64,000 nt of DNA from Peribacillus deserti (GCF_016909175.1 NZ_JAFBFI010000017.1:52976-116975), one strand, 5' to 3'; shown: positions 1-9,165, numbered from the stretch's first letter. Notes: generated by a model not told the origin, from the sequence alone. Translations and numbers: made by a program.

Positions 1-1109
1 CCCATTAAACGCCGGTTATCTGGGTCATTTCCGCCATTCAGCGCAATCTCCGAGCCATAATAGACGATTGGAATGCCTGGAGCAGTATATAAATAGGAAA
101 GAGCAAGTTTCCATCTTGTGCCGGGATTTTGTTTATTTCGTACAATTTCACTTGTGAACCGCGGCATATCGTGATTATCCATGAAGGTTCCAAGCAGCTC
201 GGGTTGCTTAAAGTTTTCTTTATTTCTTTTTATTGAAAGAAACGCACCTGTTAAGCTTCGATCGCTTGAAGCGAATATTTTTCTCAGATATTCGTTTTGG
301 GGAAAATCTACAAATCCATCAATACCCGACTCCTGGTATCTAGCAATTTTGCCAGGGTCATTTTCCCATACTTCACCTAACAAATAGAAATTTTTCTTTT
401 CGGATTTGACTGCTTTGGAAAAATCAGCCCAGAAATCGGCTGGAACATGTCTGACTGTGTCCAGACGGTATCCATCTATGTTTGTTTCCTTAATCCACCA
501 TTTAGCCGCTTCAAGGAGGTATTTTCGTGTTTCAGGATTTTCCTGATTTAAGTCAGGCAGATCATATAGCCAGTTATTTTCTACTTCGCTTTGATTATTC
601 CAATTTTGTATAGGTTTTTGGTCATGAAACCAATCCTTTTTAGAAGGATCTTTCACCCAAGGATGTTTGGGTCCCGTATGGTTTACAACAAAATCCAAAA
701 TAACCTTCATATCACGCTTATGAGCTTCCTTGACTAACTTCTTGAATTCTTTCATCGTCCCAAAGTGTTCTTCTGTTTTATAAAAGTCTCGAATCCAGTA
801 GCCATGATACCCTTTTTCATCATTGTCAAAAACCGGTGTAAGCCAGATAGACGTAAAGCCCATATCCTTTATGTAATCAAGTTCCTGGATAATTCCGGTA
901 AAATCACCGCCATTATAGGACTTAGGATCTTTAACATTTACCTTATAATCATTTTGGGTGTCCCCGTTTTTAAAACGGTCCACCATTAGAAAATATATAT
1001 TTTCATCCCGCCATTCCCGCGATTCTGGTTTAGTTTCCTCCGCTGCAGCCGGAATCGTATAAATCAGCATGAATGGCAGCATAAGTATGGCAAATAGTTT
1101 GCTTTTCAT
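1..1109 (-). CDS. Secreted alpha-amylase, GH13 family (3' end beyond window)
   Basis: This is the first 369 codons of an extracellular starch-degrading enzyme; the gene runs off the left edge. The N-terminus is a typical signal peptide (MKSKLF, then a hydrophobic stretch ending in PAAAEE). The four conserved GH13 regions are visible: DFVVNHT; RLDTV with the nucleophile Asp near residue 217; GEVWEN with the acid/base Glu near 246; and MDNHD with the transition-state Asp near 314. The start ATG at 1107-1109 follows a GGGGAG ribosome site. The catalytic residues are intact as far as the sequence goes. The exact GH13 subfamily (alpha-amylase or maltogenic/neopullulanase type) cannot be decided without the C-terminus. 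Confidence 0.9.
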   Translation of the reverse strand, partial: MKSKLFAILMLPFMLIYTIPAAAEETKPESREWRDENIYFLMVDRFKNGDTQNDYKVNVKDPKSYNGGDFTGIIQELDYIKDMGFTSIWLTPVFDNDEKGYHGYWIRDFYKTEEHFGTMKEFKKLVKEAHKRDMKVILDFVVNHTGPKHPWVKDPSKKDWFHDQKPIQNWNNQSEVENNWLYDLPDLNQENPETRKYLLEAAKWWIKETNIDGYRLDTVRHVPADFWADFSKAVKSEKKNFYLLGEVWENDPGKIARYQESGIDGFVDFPQNEYLRKIFASSDRSLTGAFLSIKRNKENFKQPELLGTFMDNHDMPRFTSEIVRNKQNPGTRWKLALSYLYTAPGIPIVYYGSEIALNGGNDPDNRRLM

Positions 1110-1245
1110 TTCAAATCTCCCCTCAATCTTCTTAACCTCTATTAGAGTAGCCTGTATACGGCAATGCCGTCAATCCGTATAGTGATATAAATCATTTCGC
1201 ATAAATCCTTCCGGCTAAATTATTCATTTATCTTTCATTCATTTC

Positions 1246-1303
1246 ATGAAAGCGATTGCGCAAACTATTAATCTTATTATACTCTCCGCCTCATTTTTTA
1301 CAA
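1246..1303 (-). promoter_or_regulatory. Amylase promoter with cre/MalR-like operator
   Basis: Reading the minus strand, there is a -35 TTGTAA (1298-1303), a 16 bp spacer and a perfect -10 TATAAT (1276-1281). Just downstream, at 1246-1262, the plus-strand sequence ATGAAAGCGATTGCGCA fits the CcpA cre consensus except for the last W position. It also contains a half-site like LacI/MalR operators. Its place just after the expected transcription start suits repression by CcpA or a maltose regulator (inference). I see no gene in the rest of the gap up to 1584. Confidence 0.5.
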
Positions 1304-1583
1304 CAATTCCAAAAAATAAGTCTTCTAAATATTGGTGAATTTGAACGAATATTAGCATTTTGATAACTTTGTATAAGAATAACGTTTGCATAACTATATG
1401 TTAGATTGCTGGTGTACTATTCAAGTTAGTCTGCCTGGTCGGGCTAATCACAAGGAGACTTTAATCCTGAATATGGAAGAAAAAGGGTTTTTCAAAGCAG
1501 CATTCCAGCTGATCCATCTTCTGTCCCTACAAAAAAGTCTGAAGGCGCAGCCCGCTAAAATTCATAAATATAATTACTATTAG

Positions 1584-1616
1584 AAAGCCGGTGCACTCCG
1601 CGCACCGGCTTGTTTC
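1584..1616 (-). terminator. Intrinsic terminator after asnO
   Basis: A perfect 9 bp stem (AGCCGGTGC at 1586-1594, GCACCGGCT at 1602-1610) with a 7 nt loop starts 7 bp past the asnO stop codon. Short T-rich tracts lie on both sides. Confidence 0.8.
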
Positions 1617-3467
1617 TTATGATTCTACGATTTGTATTCCATATTCTTCAAACCATAAATCAAACTGTACCAGGTAAGCTAACAGCTGGGGTCCAGTCAT
1701 CAATTGTCCGAACCAAGGAACTTTAAATGCGGATCCACCGGTATTTAAAATTTGCTGAAGTTTATTTCCGTTGAACAGTTCGTGAAGGACAGATTCTTTA
1801 TTTGCCAGCTTCTTTTTCAAAAGCTTCTGGACCCTATGTGTATAAACCGGGTTATGAGTCTTTGGATATGGACTCTTTTTTCTGTATAATACTTCTTCAG
1901 GCAGTGTTCCCTCCAGTGCTTTCCTTAAGATCCCTTTTTCCCGGTTACCTGCCATTTTCATTTCCCACGGTATGTTCCATACATATTCTACTAATCTATG
2001 ATCTGCGAAGGGTACCCTAACTTCCAGGCTTGCCCCCATACTCATCCGGTCCTTGCGGTCTAGCAGTGTTGTCATAAACCAGATAATATTCAAATAGAAT
2101 AGCTCACGCCTTTTAGCAGCTGCACCGGATTCTCCCTCCAGCACCGGAACTTCTGATATTGTTTCCTTATATTTCTGATCCACATAGCTCTCTAGGGCAA
2201 GCTTTTCCTGCCAGTGAGTTTTTAACAGTGAGTTCCTTTCTTTCAAAGAACGCATCCATGGGAAACTGCCGCTGTCTAAATCCTCTGTGCGGTGAAACCA
2301 TGGATAGCCTCCGAAGATTTCATCCGCACACTCACCTGATAAACTAACAACAAAATCATTTTTGATCTCTTTACAAAACCATAGGAGTGAAGAATCAACA
2401 TCTGCCATCCCCGGCATATCCCTCACTCTTACAGCATCTGCTAAATAATCGGACAGCGCATCCTGTGAAATTACATAGCTGTGATGCTGGGTGTTAAAGG
2501 CTTCCGACATCCGCCTGATCCAGGGGACGTCTGAATTTGGCTGAAAAGCATTAGCCCGAAAATATTTGTCATTATCTTCATAGTCAATGGAATAAGTATG
2601 GAGCTGGCCGAGTCCCTTTTCTTCCATATGCTTAGCTGCGATGGCAGTAATCGCGCTTGAATCTAAGCCCCCTGAAAGAAAGGTACAAAGCGGTACATCC
2701 GATACAAGCTGCCTTGTTACGGCATCCCTTAGTAAAAAGCCCACAGTATCAGCGGTTTCATTCAAGTTCCCCTTGTGCTCGCTGCTTTTAACATTCCAGT
2801 ATCTCCAGATTTTCAATCCGTCTCTGGAAAGGGTCAGAGCATGGGCAGGCCGGAGTTCCTCTATCCCTTTAAATACTCCTGATCCCGGCGATCTGGACGG
2901 TCCGAGGCCAAATACCTCCGCCAGGCCTTCTCTGTCTATTTCTGCTTTTACACTCGGATGAGCAAGCAGGGCTTTAATTTCAGAAGCAAATAAGAACCCG
3001 CCATCTTTTTCTGCAAAAAAAAGCGGCTTCACCCCTAAACGGTCTCGCCCAATGAATAGTTTTTCCTCTTTTTCATCCCAGACAGCAAAAGAAAATATGC
3101 CATTAAAAAATTCCACGCATTTTTCTTTCCATTCCATATAGGAGGCAAGCAATACTTCTGTATCAGAATGCCCTTTAAAGGAATATCCTTTTATTAGGAG
3201 TTCTTTTCTTAAATCTTCTGTGTTATACAGTTCACCATTGTAGCAGAGGGTATAACGATTGTGATCTTCTTCCTTAGTCATTGGCTGCTTACCGCCAGTT
3301 GGATCAACGACAATAAGCCTTTTATGGCCAAAGGTGGCATGGGGCTCCGACCAAATATTTGTTTCGTCTGGACCGCGCCTTTGCAGGGTGTTCGTCATCT
3401 TTTCCACAATGGCTTTTTCATTTGTAAGATTTCTTTGATAATGGACCCATCCCGTTATTCCACACAT
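1617..3467 (-). CDS. asnO: Asparagine synthetase, glutamine-hydrolysing (AsnO type)
   Basis: The protein makes asparagine from aspartate, ATP and glutamine in the cytoplasm. Residues 2-200 form the Ntn-type glutaminase domain: Cys2 directly follows the initiator Met (MCGITGW), and RRGPDE and LYNTEDL follow. The synthetase domain carries the pyrophosphate loop SGGLDSS near residue 266 and the SLSGECADEIFGGYPW motif. At 616 residues it matches B. subtilis AsnO (about 614) better than AsnB (632) or AsnH (747). In B. subtilis AsnO is used mainly in sporulation. It lies near yisK and gerP, as in B. subtilis. It is monocistronic, with its own terminator. Confidence 0.9.
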   Translation of the reverse strand: MCGITGWVHYQRNLTNEKAIVEKMTNTLQRRGPDETNIWSEPHATFGHKRLIVVDPTGGKQPMTKEEDHNRYTLCYNGELYNTEDLRKELLIKGYSFKGHSDTEVLLASYMEWKEKCVEFFNGIFSFAVWDEKEEKLFIGRDRLGVKPLFFAEKDGGFLFASEIKALLAHPSVKAEIDREGLAEVFGLGPSRSPGSGVFKGIEELRPAHALTLSRDGLKIWRYWNVKSSEHKGNLNETADTVGFLLRDAVTRQLVSDVPLCTFLSGGLDSSAITAIAAKHMEEKGLGQLHTYSIDYEDNDKYFRANAFQPNSDVPWIRRMSEAFNTQHHSYVISQDALSDYLADAVRVRDMPGMADVDSSLLWFCKEIKNDFVVSLSGECADEIFGGYPWFHRTEDLDSGSFPWMRSLKERNSLLKTHWQEKLALESYVDQKYKETISEVPVLEGESGAAAKRRELFYLNIIWFMTTLLDRKDRMSMGASLEVRVPFADHRLVEYVWNIPWEMKMAGNREKGILRKALEGTLPEEVLYRKKSPYPKTHNPVYTHRVQKLLKKKLANKESVLHELFNGNKLQQILNTGGSAFKVPWFGQLMTGPQLLAYLVQFDLWFEEYGIQIVES

Positions 3468-3757
3468 ATGTTCATCTTCCTTTCCTGCACAGCTTGTAGA
3501 TACAGCTGCATGCAGCCAATTAATTTAGAGATAAGCTTTTTCTGGTCTGGTTCCTAACTTTTAGCGAGTTGAAGTTTCACTGCCTGCATAGGTATTAAGC
3601 TTACATCCTGAAATATTTAGGCCTTCCATTACAGATAACATAGACTATGCAAAACAGATTAGATGGTTAATTGTCCCGACCCAGAAAAAATATACAGTTA
3701 TAATTTAAGATGATTTTGTCTAAAAAGTAGGTGAGGCATCCATTTTGGAGGTAGACC

Positions 3758-4333
3758 ATGAACAAACAGCACCGTTCTAAACTCGTATCCATACAATCCA
3801 GAGCCTTCACAGAAGGTGTAGTAGAATTTATCAATCAGCAATGGGTTTTTTTTGATGATGAAACGGATGAAGCAGCTTCTCTTGACGACTTTCTTCACCA
3901 CGACATCGAAATTTTCAGAGGCAACAGATGGAGAAAAGGAATTCTTGAAGATAATGGTGTGATTAAACTAAGCAAAGACACCACTTATTTATATGATGAG
4001 GAAAAGGTTCGTATTAGAAAAAATATCCTTTATTCATTTGAACGATTATTGGATGAACTTAATGATGATGCTTTCTTTCAATTTATAACGACCCTCAATT
4101 CTTTAGATTTTTCGATTTACGATTGTATTTATAGTTATAATCAGCTGACTTTTCTTAAGGAGAAAAAATTGCAATCTGGAGTAAACTTTTTTATTTTTGA
4201 TAATGGGGAAGGAATTTGTTCTGTTCAGCATCATTTTCGCTATTTAAAACATGAACATGACCGTTTTGAGTTCACGATCAATACCGGAAAACGAATTGTT
4301 ATTGAAAAGCTCCATTCAAATCCTGCGCAGTAA
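3758..4333 (+). CDS. Conserved Bacillus hypothetical protein (possibly DUF2777)
   Basis: A 191-residue soluble acidic protein with no signal peptide or membrane segment. It begins MNKQHRSKLVSIQSRAF and has a GVVEFINQQWVFFDDE segment near the N-terminus and a central FFQFITTLNSLDFSIYDC segment. The ATG follows a GGAGG ribosome site with good spacing. The pattern recalls DUF2777, a Bacillus-only family of unknown function, but I cannot confirm this. It is divergent from asnO. No terminator is evident before the repeat-rich gap downstream. Confidence 0.7.
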   Translation: MNKQHRSKLVSIQSRAFTEGVVEFINQQWVFFDDETDEAASLDDFLHHDIEIFRGNRWRKGILEDNGVIKLSKDTTYLYDEEKVRIRKNILYSFERLLDELNDDAFFQFITTLNSLDFSIYDCIYSYNQLTFLKEKKLQSGVNFFIFDNGEGICSVQHHFRYLKHEHDRFEFTINTGKRIVIEKLHSNPAQ

Positions 4334-4420
4334 TAAGGGGAACCTAATCGGGAGTGTTGGAACTTGTTTCTCTTTGGAAGGGCAGCTGCTCAGTCATGCG
4401 GATGGGGCAATATTAGCTCC

Positions 4421-4752
4421 TATGCGCAATTTAGTTTTGTTGGTCATCGCGTTCTCAGTTTGGAAAGTACGGTTTGGAGACCCCCCAGCGGGCTCGCAAA
4501 CAAATAGTGAAGTTTGGGCGTTCAATTTCAAGTTTCAGTCACGCTTTTTTGCGTACTCTTTACGTGTTTTGGATACTCCACACACTATTTCGAGGTTCAG
4601 ATACTTTGGTCTTTGTCCAAGAACCGTCATTTTCAGTTCGAGATTCCCCTCTTGCTGCTCTATGCGCGATTGTGAGTACCTTATGCTCGATTCCGGAATT
4701 TAAGTGGGATTATTATTGCTTTATGCGCGATTTTTTAATTTAGTGCGCGATT
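4421..4752. repeat. Degenerate short-core array A (TATGCGCGATT)
   Basis: In the 700 bp gap between convergent genes, a core close to TATGCGCGATT recurs at 4661 (TATGCGCGATT), 4682 (TATGCTCGATT), 4702 (AAGTGGGATT, degenerate), 4722 (TATGCGCGATT) and 4742 (AGTGCGCGATT). The spacing is 20-21 bp. An isolated relative, TATGCGCAATT, lies at 4421. Sequences between cores are unrelated. It is the weakest of four such arrays in the window. The small ORFs crossing this region lack ribosome sites and look spurious. Confidence 0.6.
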
Positions 4753-4994
4753 CCATCATCAGCCTGATGCCCATGTAAAGCAGAGAGTTTGGCCACCCGG
4801 CTTTAGTGCGGAAACGCGGTTCTTCGATCCTCATCCCGGCTCTTTGAAGCTGCTCAAGTTAATTCCATATCATTTTGGGGATCACAGGTCCGGGCTGAAT
4901 GATTCGGTGTGTAAACACAGATTCTAGACAAAATGCTGGTACGGGTCGCATACACTTCCACCCAGCCGATTAACATTCTAAGTCCACTCAGACC

Positions 4995-5043
4995 AAAAGG
5001 CAATAGCTGTCCCGTAATGACGGGCCGGCTATTGCCTTTTTTT
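4995..5043. terminator. Bidirectional terminator at yisK 3' end
   Basis: A 13 bp stem pairs AAAAGGCAATAGC (4995-5007) with GCTATTGCCTTTT (5028-5040), with a smaller CCCGT/ACGGG hairpin inside. The T-run is long on the plus strand and four Ts on the minus strand, so it can serve yisK as well as plus-strand transcription from the left. Confidence 0.85.
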
Positions 5044-5947
5044 ATTTTACGATGTTCGTAAGTGTACCTATTCCTTCAATGCTTATTTCCATCGTATCTC
5101 CTGATTTGAGATACTTTGGCGGTTGAAATCCCTTTCCGACCCCTGCTGGAGTTCCGGTTGCAATAATATCGCCTGCTTCAAGCGTCATCCCCTTAGAAAT
5201 AGTTGAGATGATATCCTCTATACTGAAGATAAAGCGGCTGGTATTTGACTTCTGGCGGACTTCCCCATTTATTTTTGTTTCTATATCTAAATTGGAGGGG
5301 TCTGGGACTGCTGAATGATGGACAATATAAGGACCCATCGGACAGGAGCCATCCAGGCTCTTTCCGAGTAAAAATTGTTTATGCTTGGCTTGCAGGTCTC
5401 TTGCCGTAACATCATTAATAATTGTATATCCAAAAATATATTCTAATGCAGAATGAGCCTCAATGTCTTTTCCGGTTTTTCCGATGATAACGGCGAGCTC
5501 TCCTTCATAATCGAGAGAGTCTGTTACGCCCTCATGGTTCGGTACATACTCTCCCGCACCAATGACTGTGGTCGGCGTTTTTGAGAACAGCATAACATGC
5601 TCGGGGATATCTGCTTCGCTTCCCATTTCGATTGCATGCTCTGCATAATTTTTGCCAACACAAAAGATATTTTTATTCGGCCGGGGGATAGGAGCAAGTA
5701 ATTCTGCATGGTCAAAGCTTATGTAAAATAAATTGGGATTTTCAGCTGAATTCACAGCTTCCTGTACATTTACGACTGCATCCGTAAATTCCTCACCCAT
5801 TCTAATACAGTCCAGCATGCTTGAAGTGTTTAATTTTTTATTCAAAAGCTGTTCAGCAGCCTGGCCAATATGCAGGTATTGTTTATTCTGATCATCAGCC
5901 ACAACTGCCATCTGCTCATTGTTATGCAATATGGTTGCTAATTTCAT
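5042..5947 (-). CDS. yisK: Fumarylacetoacetate hydrolase family protein YisK
   Basis: This 301-residue protein equals B. subtilis YisK in length. The C-terminal FAH fold starts with NIFCVGKNYAEHAIEMG, and DYEGELAVIIG supplies the acidic residues that bind the divalent metal; NDVTARDLQ and GTPAGVG are further family motifs. B. subtilis YisK has been reported to decarboxylate oxaloacetate and to affect the Mbl cytoskeleton; the function here is inferred from that. The start has an AAGGGG ribosome site. It is probably the last gene of a three-gene minus-strand operon with the kinase and the DUF418 protein. Confidence 0.88.
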   Translation of the reverse strand: MKLATILHNNEQMAVVADDQNKQYLHIGQAAEQLLNKKLNTSSMLDCIRMGEEFTDAVVNVQEAVNSAENPNLFYISFDHAELLAPIPRPNKNIFCVGKNYAEHAIEMGSEADIPEHVMLFSKTPTTVIGAGEYVPNHEGVTDSLDYEGELAVIIGKTGKDIEAHSALEYIFGYTIINDVTARDLQAKHKQFLLGKSLDGSCPMGPYIVHHSAVPDPSNLDIETKINGEVRQKSNTSRFIFSIEDIISTISKGMTLEAGDIIATGTPAGVGKGFQPPKYLKSGDTMEISIEGIGTLTNIVK

Positions 5948-5962
5948 ATGATCTGCCCCTTA

Positions 5963-6466
5963 TCACTTTAGATTTTGAAGGAATGTTTCGATTTCTTTTC
6001 TGTTTTTTAATATAAAAATATTCTTTTCCGTAAAGCCCGCTAAGTTTTCCCTGATTTTAGGTGCTCTCTGTTTTTTATAGCTGGCTACCCAGCTTATAAA
6101 TTCCCAATCCAGTTTTTCTGGACAGTCCTCAGCCATATCTGGTCTGGTTTTTCCATGGTATTTAATTCGCCGGCTAATCACTCCGTATAAACACTGCAGA
6201 GTTGGAAAATCGAGAAATATAACCGTGTCTGCTTCCTTTATTCTCATGTCCATCGTACTGCCAAAATTTCCGTCCATGATCCAGGAATCACGAGCTATTA
6301 TATTCTGGATAACCCCTGTCCACTCAGCCCGGGGAGTCGCAATCCATCCTTTTTTCCAGAAGTAAGCATCGAGATGATACACTGGTATATTCAGCTGCTC
6401 GGCTAATCTTTTTGCAAGAGTTGATTTGCCGGCACCGCCGCAGCCAATAATCATGATTTTCTTCAT
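5963..6466 (-). CDS. P-loop kinase-like protein (FlaR / topology-modulation family)
   Basis: A 167-residue adenylate-kinase-like NTPase. The Walker A motif GCGGAGKST is at residues 8-16, followed by VYHLDAYFWKKGW, typical of the small 'DNA topology modulation protein FlaR' group, and DTVIFLDFP as the Walker B-like strand. The true substrate of this family is unknown and the topology name is historical. Its ATG overlaps the stop of the DUF418 gene by 4 bp (translational coupling) and has an AAGGTGA ribosome site. yisK follows after 15 bp. Confidence 0.8.
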   Translation of the reverse strand: MKKIMIIGCGGAGKSTLAKRLAEQLNIPVYHLDAYFWKKGWIATPRAEWTGVIQNIIARDSWIMDGNFGSTMDMRIKEADTVIFLDFPTLQCLYGVISRRIKYHGKTRPDMAEDCPEKLDWEFISWVASYKKQRAPKIRENLAGFTEKNIFILKNRKEIETFLQNLK

Positions 6467-7662
6467 CCACGATCACCTTCTTTACGTTTCCTTATAGAAG
6501 GGCGTTCTCCATACGAACACATCCGCCATACATATTCAACCGGCCCCATCCTGAAATGCCGAAGCCATAAGAAGCTCAAGCAGATCTGCAGGATAAAAAT
6601 ACCCAGCGCCAGCAGTGTGCCCCCGGCGAACGAGATGCTGCCATATAACCCTAAGCCATAGGAATAAAAAAGAAAGGTACATAGAATGGACTGAAACAAA
6701 TAATTGCTTAAGGAAAGCCTGCCCACAAAAGAAAATGGGCGAAGCAGACGCATGGCCTTTTTGTTTTCAAGAAGTAATGCCATTCCTGTAATATATCCTA
6801 TGGATACGAGAGGGCCCCCCAGATTGTCCTGCAGGAAAAGATAAAAATAGGTATAGTCCGCATAATAAGGAAGGAGTTTTATGGCAAAACCTGAGAATAT
6901 GGAAGCCATAAAAACACGCTTTAGAACTTTTTTATGTATGGCTGGCTCGCTCAGATACTTTAATTTAGCAAATCCTGCTCCAATTAAAAACAGCGGGAAT
7001 ATAGATAAAAAAAGAATAATAGAATACCCGGGATTGTTCACCTTATACCATTCCTTGAATCGTTCGCTGGTAATTTCAGAAAATGACCCATTCTGGTAGA
7101 TTTCCATGGACTGCTGAAGCAGCGGTACATTATTCTGCGGTGCACTCATCTCTCCATCTGCAGCAGATCCGGCAATGTATAAGAGCGAAATGGCTCCGGT
7201 AAATAACAGGGTCATTACCATTCCGGTACCTATAAGTTTCTTTCCGCTTTTCTTATAAAAAAGTAAAAATACAAAGCCAAAAACAGCGTAGTTTAAAAGA
7301 ATATCACCGTGCCAGATTAGAAACGCATGGACTCCGCCCATGAAGAGCAAAATGAGAAGCCTTCTTGAGAATACGGAGGGATAAGAAAGTCCTTTTTGTG
7401 AAGTTCTTTCCGATATGATGACCGCACCAAATCCAAATAGAAATGCAAAGAGCGGGTAAAAACTGGCCTGGGCCAGAATATCTATGCCTATATATATCAT
7501 TCGATCCAATTCCCCTCGCCACCAGACTAAAGGATCTTGGACAGTCGGGGAATGAAAATAAGGCATGTTAACAAGGAATATTCCCAATATTGAGAATCCT
7601 CTCAATATATCTATAGATATAATTCTGTCTTTCTCATGTATCCCAGACATTTTGAAAGCCAA
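6463..7662 (-). CDS. DUF418 / YeiB-type multispanning membrane protein
   Basis: About 399 residues with around ten hydrophobic segments. The N-terminal RIISIDILRGFSILGIFLVNMP is the hallmark of the DUF418/heparan-acetyltransferase-like family, which includes B. subtilis YxaH and YrkO; C-terminal GRLSLSNYLFQS and GPVEYVWR also fit. Function is unknown. The start is likely TTG at 7662 behind GAAGGGAG; an in-frame ATG four codons on is poorly spaced. It is the first gene of the minus-strand cluster ending in yisK. Confidence 0.82.
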   Translation of the reverse strand: MAFKMSGIHEKDRIISIDILRGFSILGIFLVNMPYFHSPTVQDPLVWWRGELDRMIYIGIDILAQASFYPLFAFLFGFGAVIISERTSQKGLSYPSVFSRRLLILLFMGGVHAFLIWHGDILLNYAVFGFVFLLFYKKSGKKLIGTGMVMTLLFTGAISLLYIAGSAADGEMSAPQNNVPLLQQSMEIYQNGSFSEITSERFKEWYKVNNPGYSIILFLSIFPLFLIGAGFAKLKYLSEPAIHKKVLKRVFMASIFSGFAIKLLPYYADYTYFYLFLQDNLGGPLVSIGYITGMALLLENKKAMRLLRPFSFVGRLSLSNYLFQSILCTFLFYSYGLGLYGSISFAGGTLLALGIFILQICLSFLWLRHFRMGPVEYVWRMCSYGERPSIRKRKEGDRG

Positions 7663-7755
7663 TCACTCCCTTCTATTATTATCTTAAACTAATCTTTATT
7701 CCAAATGAATACCTTTATTTACTCACTAATCGGAACAATCGCCTTCCCCATTATC

Positions 7756-7783
7756 ACATACCCATTCAATGGGCATAGGATAG
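7756..7783 (+). promoter_or_regulatory. SigK-type promoter of the gerP operon
   Basis: CATAGGATA at 7775-7783 matches the SigK -10 consensus CATANNNTA exactly. A CACA at 7756-7759 sits 15 bp upstream as the short AC-type -35. gerPA starts 32 bp downstream. The B. subtilis gerP operon is SigK-dependent and expressed in the mother cell. Confidence 0.7.
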
Positions 7784-7814
7784 AATAGATATTTTTATAA
7801 AGGACTGAACATTT

Positions 7815-8036
7815 ATGCCTGCCATTGTAGGAGCTGTACAAGTAATTTCAATTGGAGACAGCGGCGTTTTTAACATAGGCGACGTATATAAAATTGCTCC
7901 TTTTTCTTTTTCTAAAACCTTCGCTGGTGCCGGCTCTTTTAATACAGGTGACAGGATTTCGGTTAATAACCAGGTAAGCAGCACCAATACGTATGATGCG
8001 GATGGAGCGGATCAGCCTATTTTCGCGAATATTTAA
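7815..8036 (+). CDS. gerPA: Spore germination protein GerPA
   Basis: A 73-residue protein of the GerPA/GerPF family (MPAIVGAVQV, GVFNIGDVY, GSFNTGD). GerP proteins sit in the spore coat/interspace and let nutrient germinants reach the inner-membrane receptors. The start has an AAAGGA ribosome site. It is the first of six tightly packed genes in the standard order PA-PB-PC-PD-PE-PF. It resembles GerPF (last gene), so the pair may be an old duplication. Confidence 0.88.
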   Translation: MPAIVGAVQVISIGDSGVFNIGDVYKIAPFSFSKTFAGAGSFNTGDRISVNNQVSSTNTYDADGADQPIFANI

Positions 8037-8074
8037 TCCGTGCGTCAAATAATTGCTTAAGAGGAGTTGAGAGT

Positions 8075-8281
8075 ATGGGAGTGACCTTCAATATTCAGCA
8101 GACCATTCAAATTAACATGATTCGGATTGATGGGATTAGCAACTCTTCCGTGTTCCAAATAGGAAGTGCCGGCATTATTAAACCCTCTTCTTCATTATCT
8201 AACACGGGAGGCTTTACAGAGCCCGCTCCTGAAGCCATTCCAGTAGTCCCTTTCACAACAGCCAGATCTATTAATAATTAG
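8075..8281 (+). CDS. gerPB: Spore germination protein GerPB
   Basis: A 68-residue protein with the GerPB pattern NIQQTIQINMIRIDGISNSS followed by FQIGSAG and a Pro-rich FTEPAPE segment. The ribosome site AAGAGGAG is well placed. It is part of the SigK-driven gerP operon, 38 bp after gerPA. It is expected to act as a coat structural or permeability factor. Confidence 0.88.
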   Translation: MGVTFNIQQTIQINMIRIDGISNSSVFQIGSAGIIKPSSSLSNTGGFTEPAPEAIPVVPFTTARSINN

Positions 8282-8370
8282 GCAATCACCCATTTTGCGC
8301 TGTCACATATCATATAGGAAAACAGCATGACGCTCCCTTTTAGAACTGAGGGAAAATGAGGTGGATAAAA

Positions 8371-8967
8371 ATGAACGCAGATTATCACACTTACTTTTGC
8401 CAGCTCCAAAGCTATCTTGAGTTTCAGGACAAAAGAATAAAAGACCTCGAAGCTGCTGTTCATACGCTTTCTACTGAATTACGGCAGCTAAAAGAAAAGC
8501 CTGCAGTCAATGTTGAACGGATTGAATACAGATTTGACCAATTGAAAGTTGAAAGGCTTGATGGCACACTTAATATCGGCTTAAATCCGCAGGAGCTGCA
8601 GAATATTGATGAATTTGCTGTCAATTCTGAACCTGTACACATACCTTATGTTTTCCCGCAGCGGGATCAGGTTATAGAACATATTTGCCGTACTCTCCAA
8701 ACCTATATGAATACCGAACTCGCAGAAAATCTGGCTAGGGCGGGAGCAGATTCACCCAGTATAGACCCTTCTTATTTAAACTTTATAAAAGAGGATATCA
8801 GTTCGCAGCTTCCTCAAAAAATTATCTACTATTTAGACTCAGTTCCAGTTAACGAACGTACTCCTGAAGAGCTTTCAGTCCAGATAGAAAACATTACCGA
8901 AAAATTGAAGGTCGACCTTTCACAGGCGTTCTTTACATTTTTAAATTCTGCACCAAAACAGCAATAG
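8371..8967 (+). CDS. gerPC: Spore germination protein GerPC
   Basis: A 198-residue protein, the largest GerP product. An N-terminal coiled-coil (about residues 10-45: YLEFQDKRIKDLEAAV) precedes VERIEYRFDQLKVERLDGT and LNIGLNPQ, typical of GerPC. The ATG at 8371 is preferred because GAGGTGG at 8358-8364 lies 6 bp upstream; the in-frame ATG at 8356 overlaps that ribosome site. Confidence 0.88.
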   Translation: MNADYHTYFCQLQSYLEFQDKRIKDLEAAVHTLSTELRQLKEKPAVNVERIEYRFDQLKVERLDGTLNIGLNPQELQNIDEFAVNSEPVHIPYVFPQRDQVIEHICRTLQTYMNTELAENLARAGADSPSIDPSYLNFIKEDISSQLPQKIIYYLDSVPVNERTPEELSVQIENITEKLKVDLSQAFFTFLNSAPKQQ

Positions 8968-8979
8968 GGGGACAGCCAA

Positions 8980-9159
8980 ATGATTTTTAATGTTGTAAAT
9001 AAAGATATTTGTGTAGGAAGCATTAAAGTGAGAGCTATCGCAAGTTCTTCTCTGCTTTTAGTTGGAGATACCAAAAGTATCCAGCTTTCTTCCGCTTTTG
9101 ATACCCCTCCTGAATCGTTAATTGTTGGTCCTTTAGTGCCGTTTGTGCCAAAAGGATAA
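8980..9159 (+). CDS. gerPD: Spore germination protein GerPD
   Basis: A 59-residue gene between gerPC and gerPE. Its product starts MIFNVVNKDICVGSIKV and ends VGPLVPFVPKG, the expected GerPD signature and length (B. subtilis 58 residues). The GGGGGA ribosome site lies just after the gerPC stop; gerPE begins 6 bp downstream. It belongs to the spore coat permeability operon. Confidence 0.87.
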   Translation: MIFNVVNKDICVGSIKVRAIASSSLLLVGDTKSIQLSSAFDTPPESLIVGPLVPFVPKG

Positions 9160-9165
9160 TATACT

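Noticed and set aside
1386..1583. 65-codon ORF between amylase and asnO
   Set aside because: No ribosome site, no recognisable protein character, and it overlaps the asnO terminator region.
4251..4743. Two overlapping ORFs (150 and 89 codons) after the 3758-4333 gene
   Set aside because: The first begins inside that gene without a ribosome site; both run through the non-coding array A and have unnatural composition.
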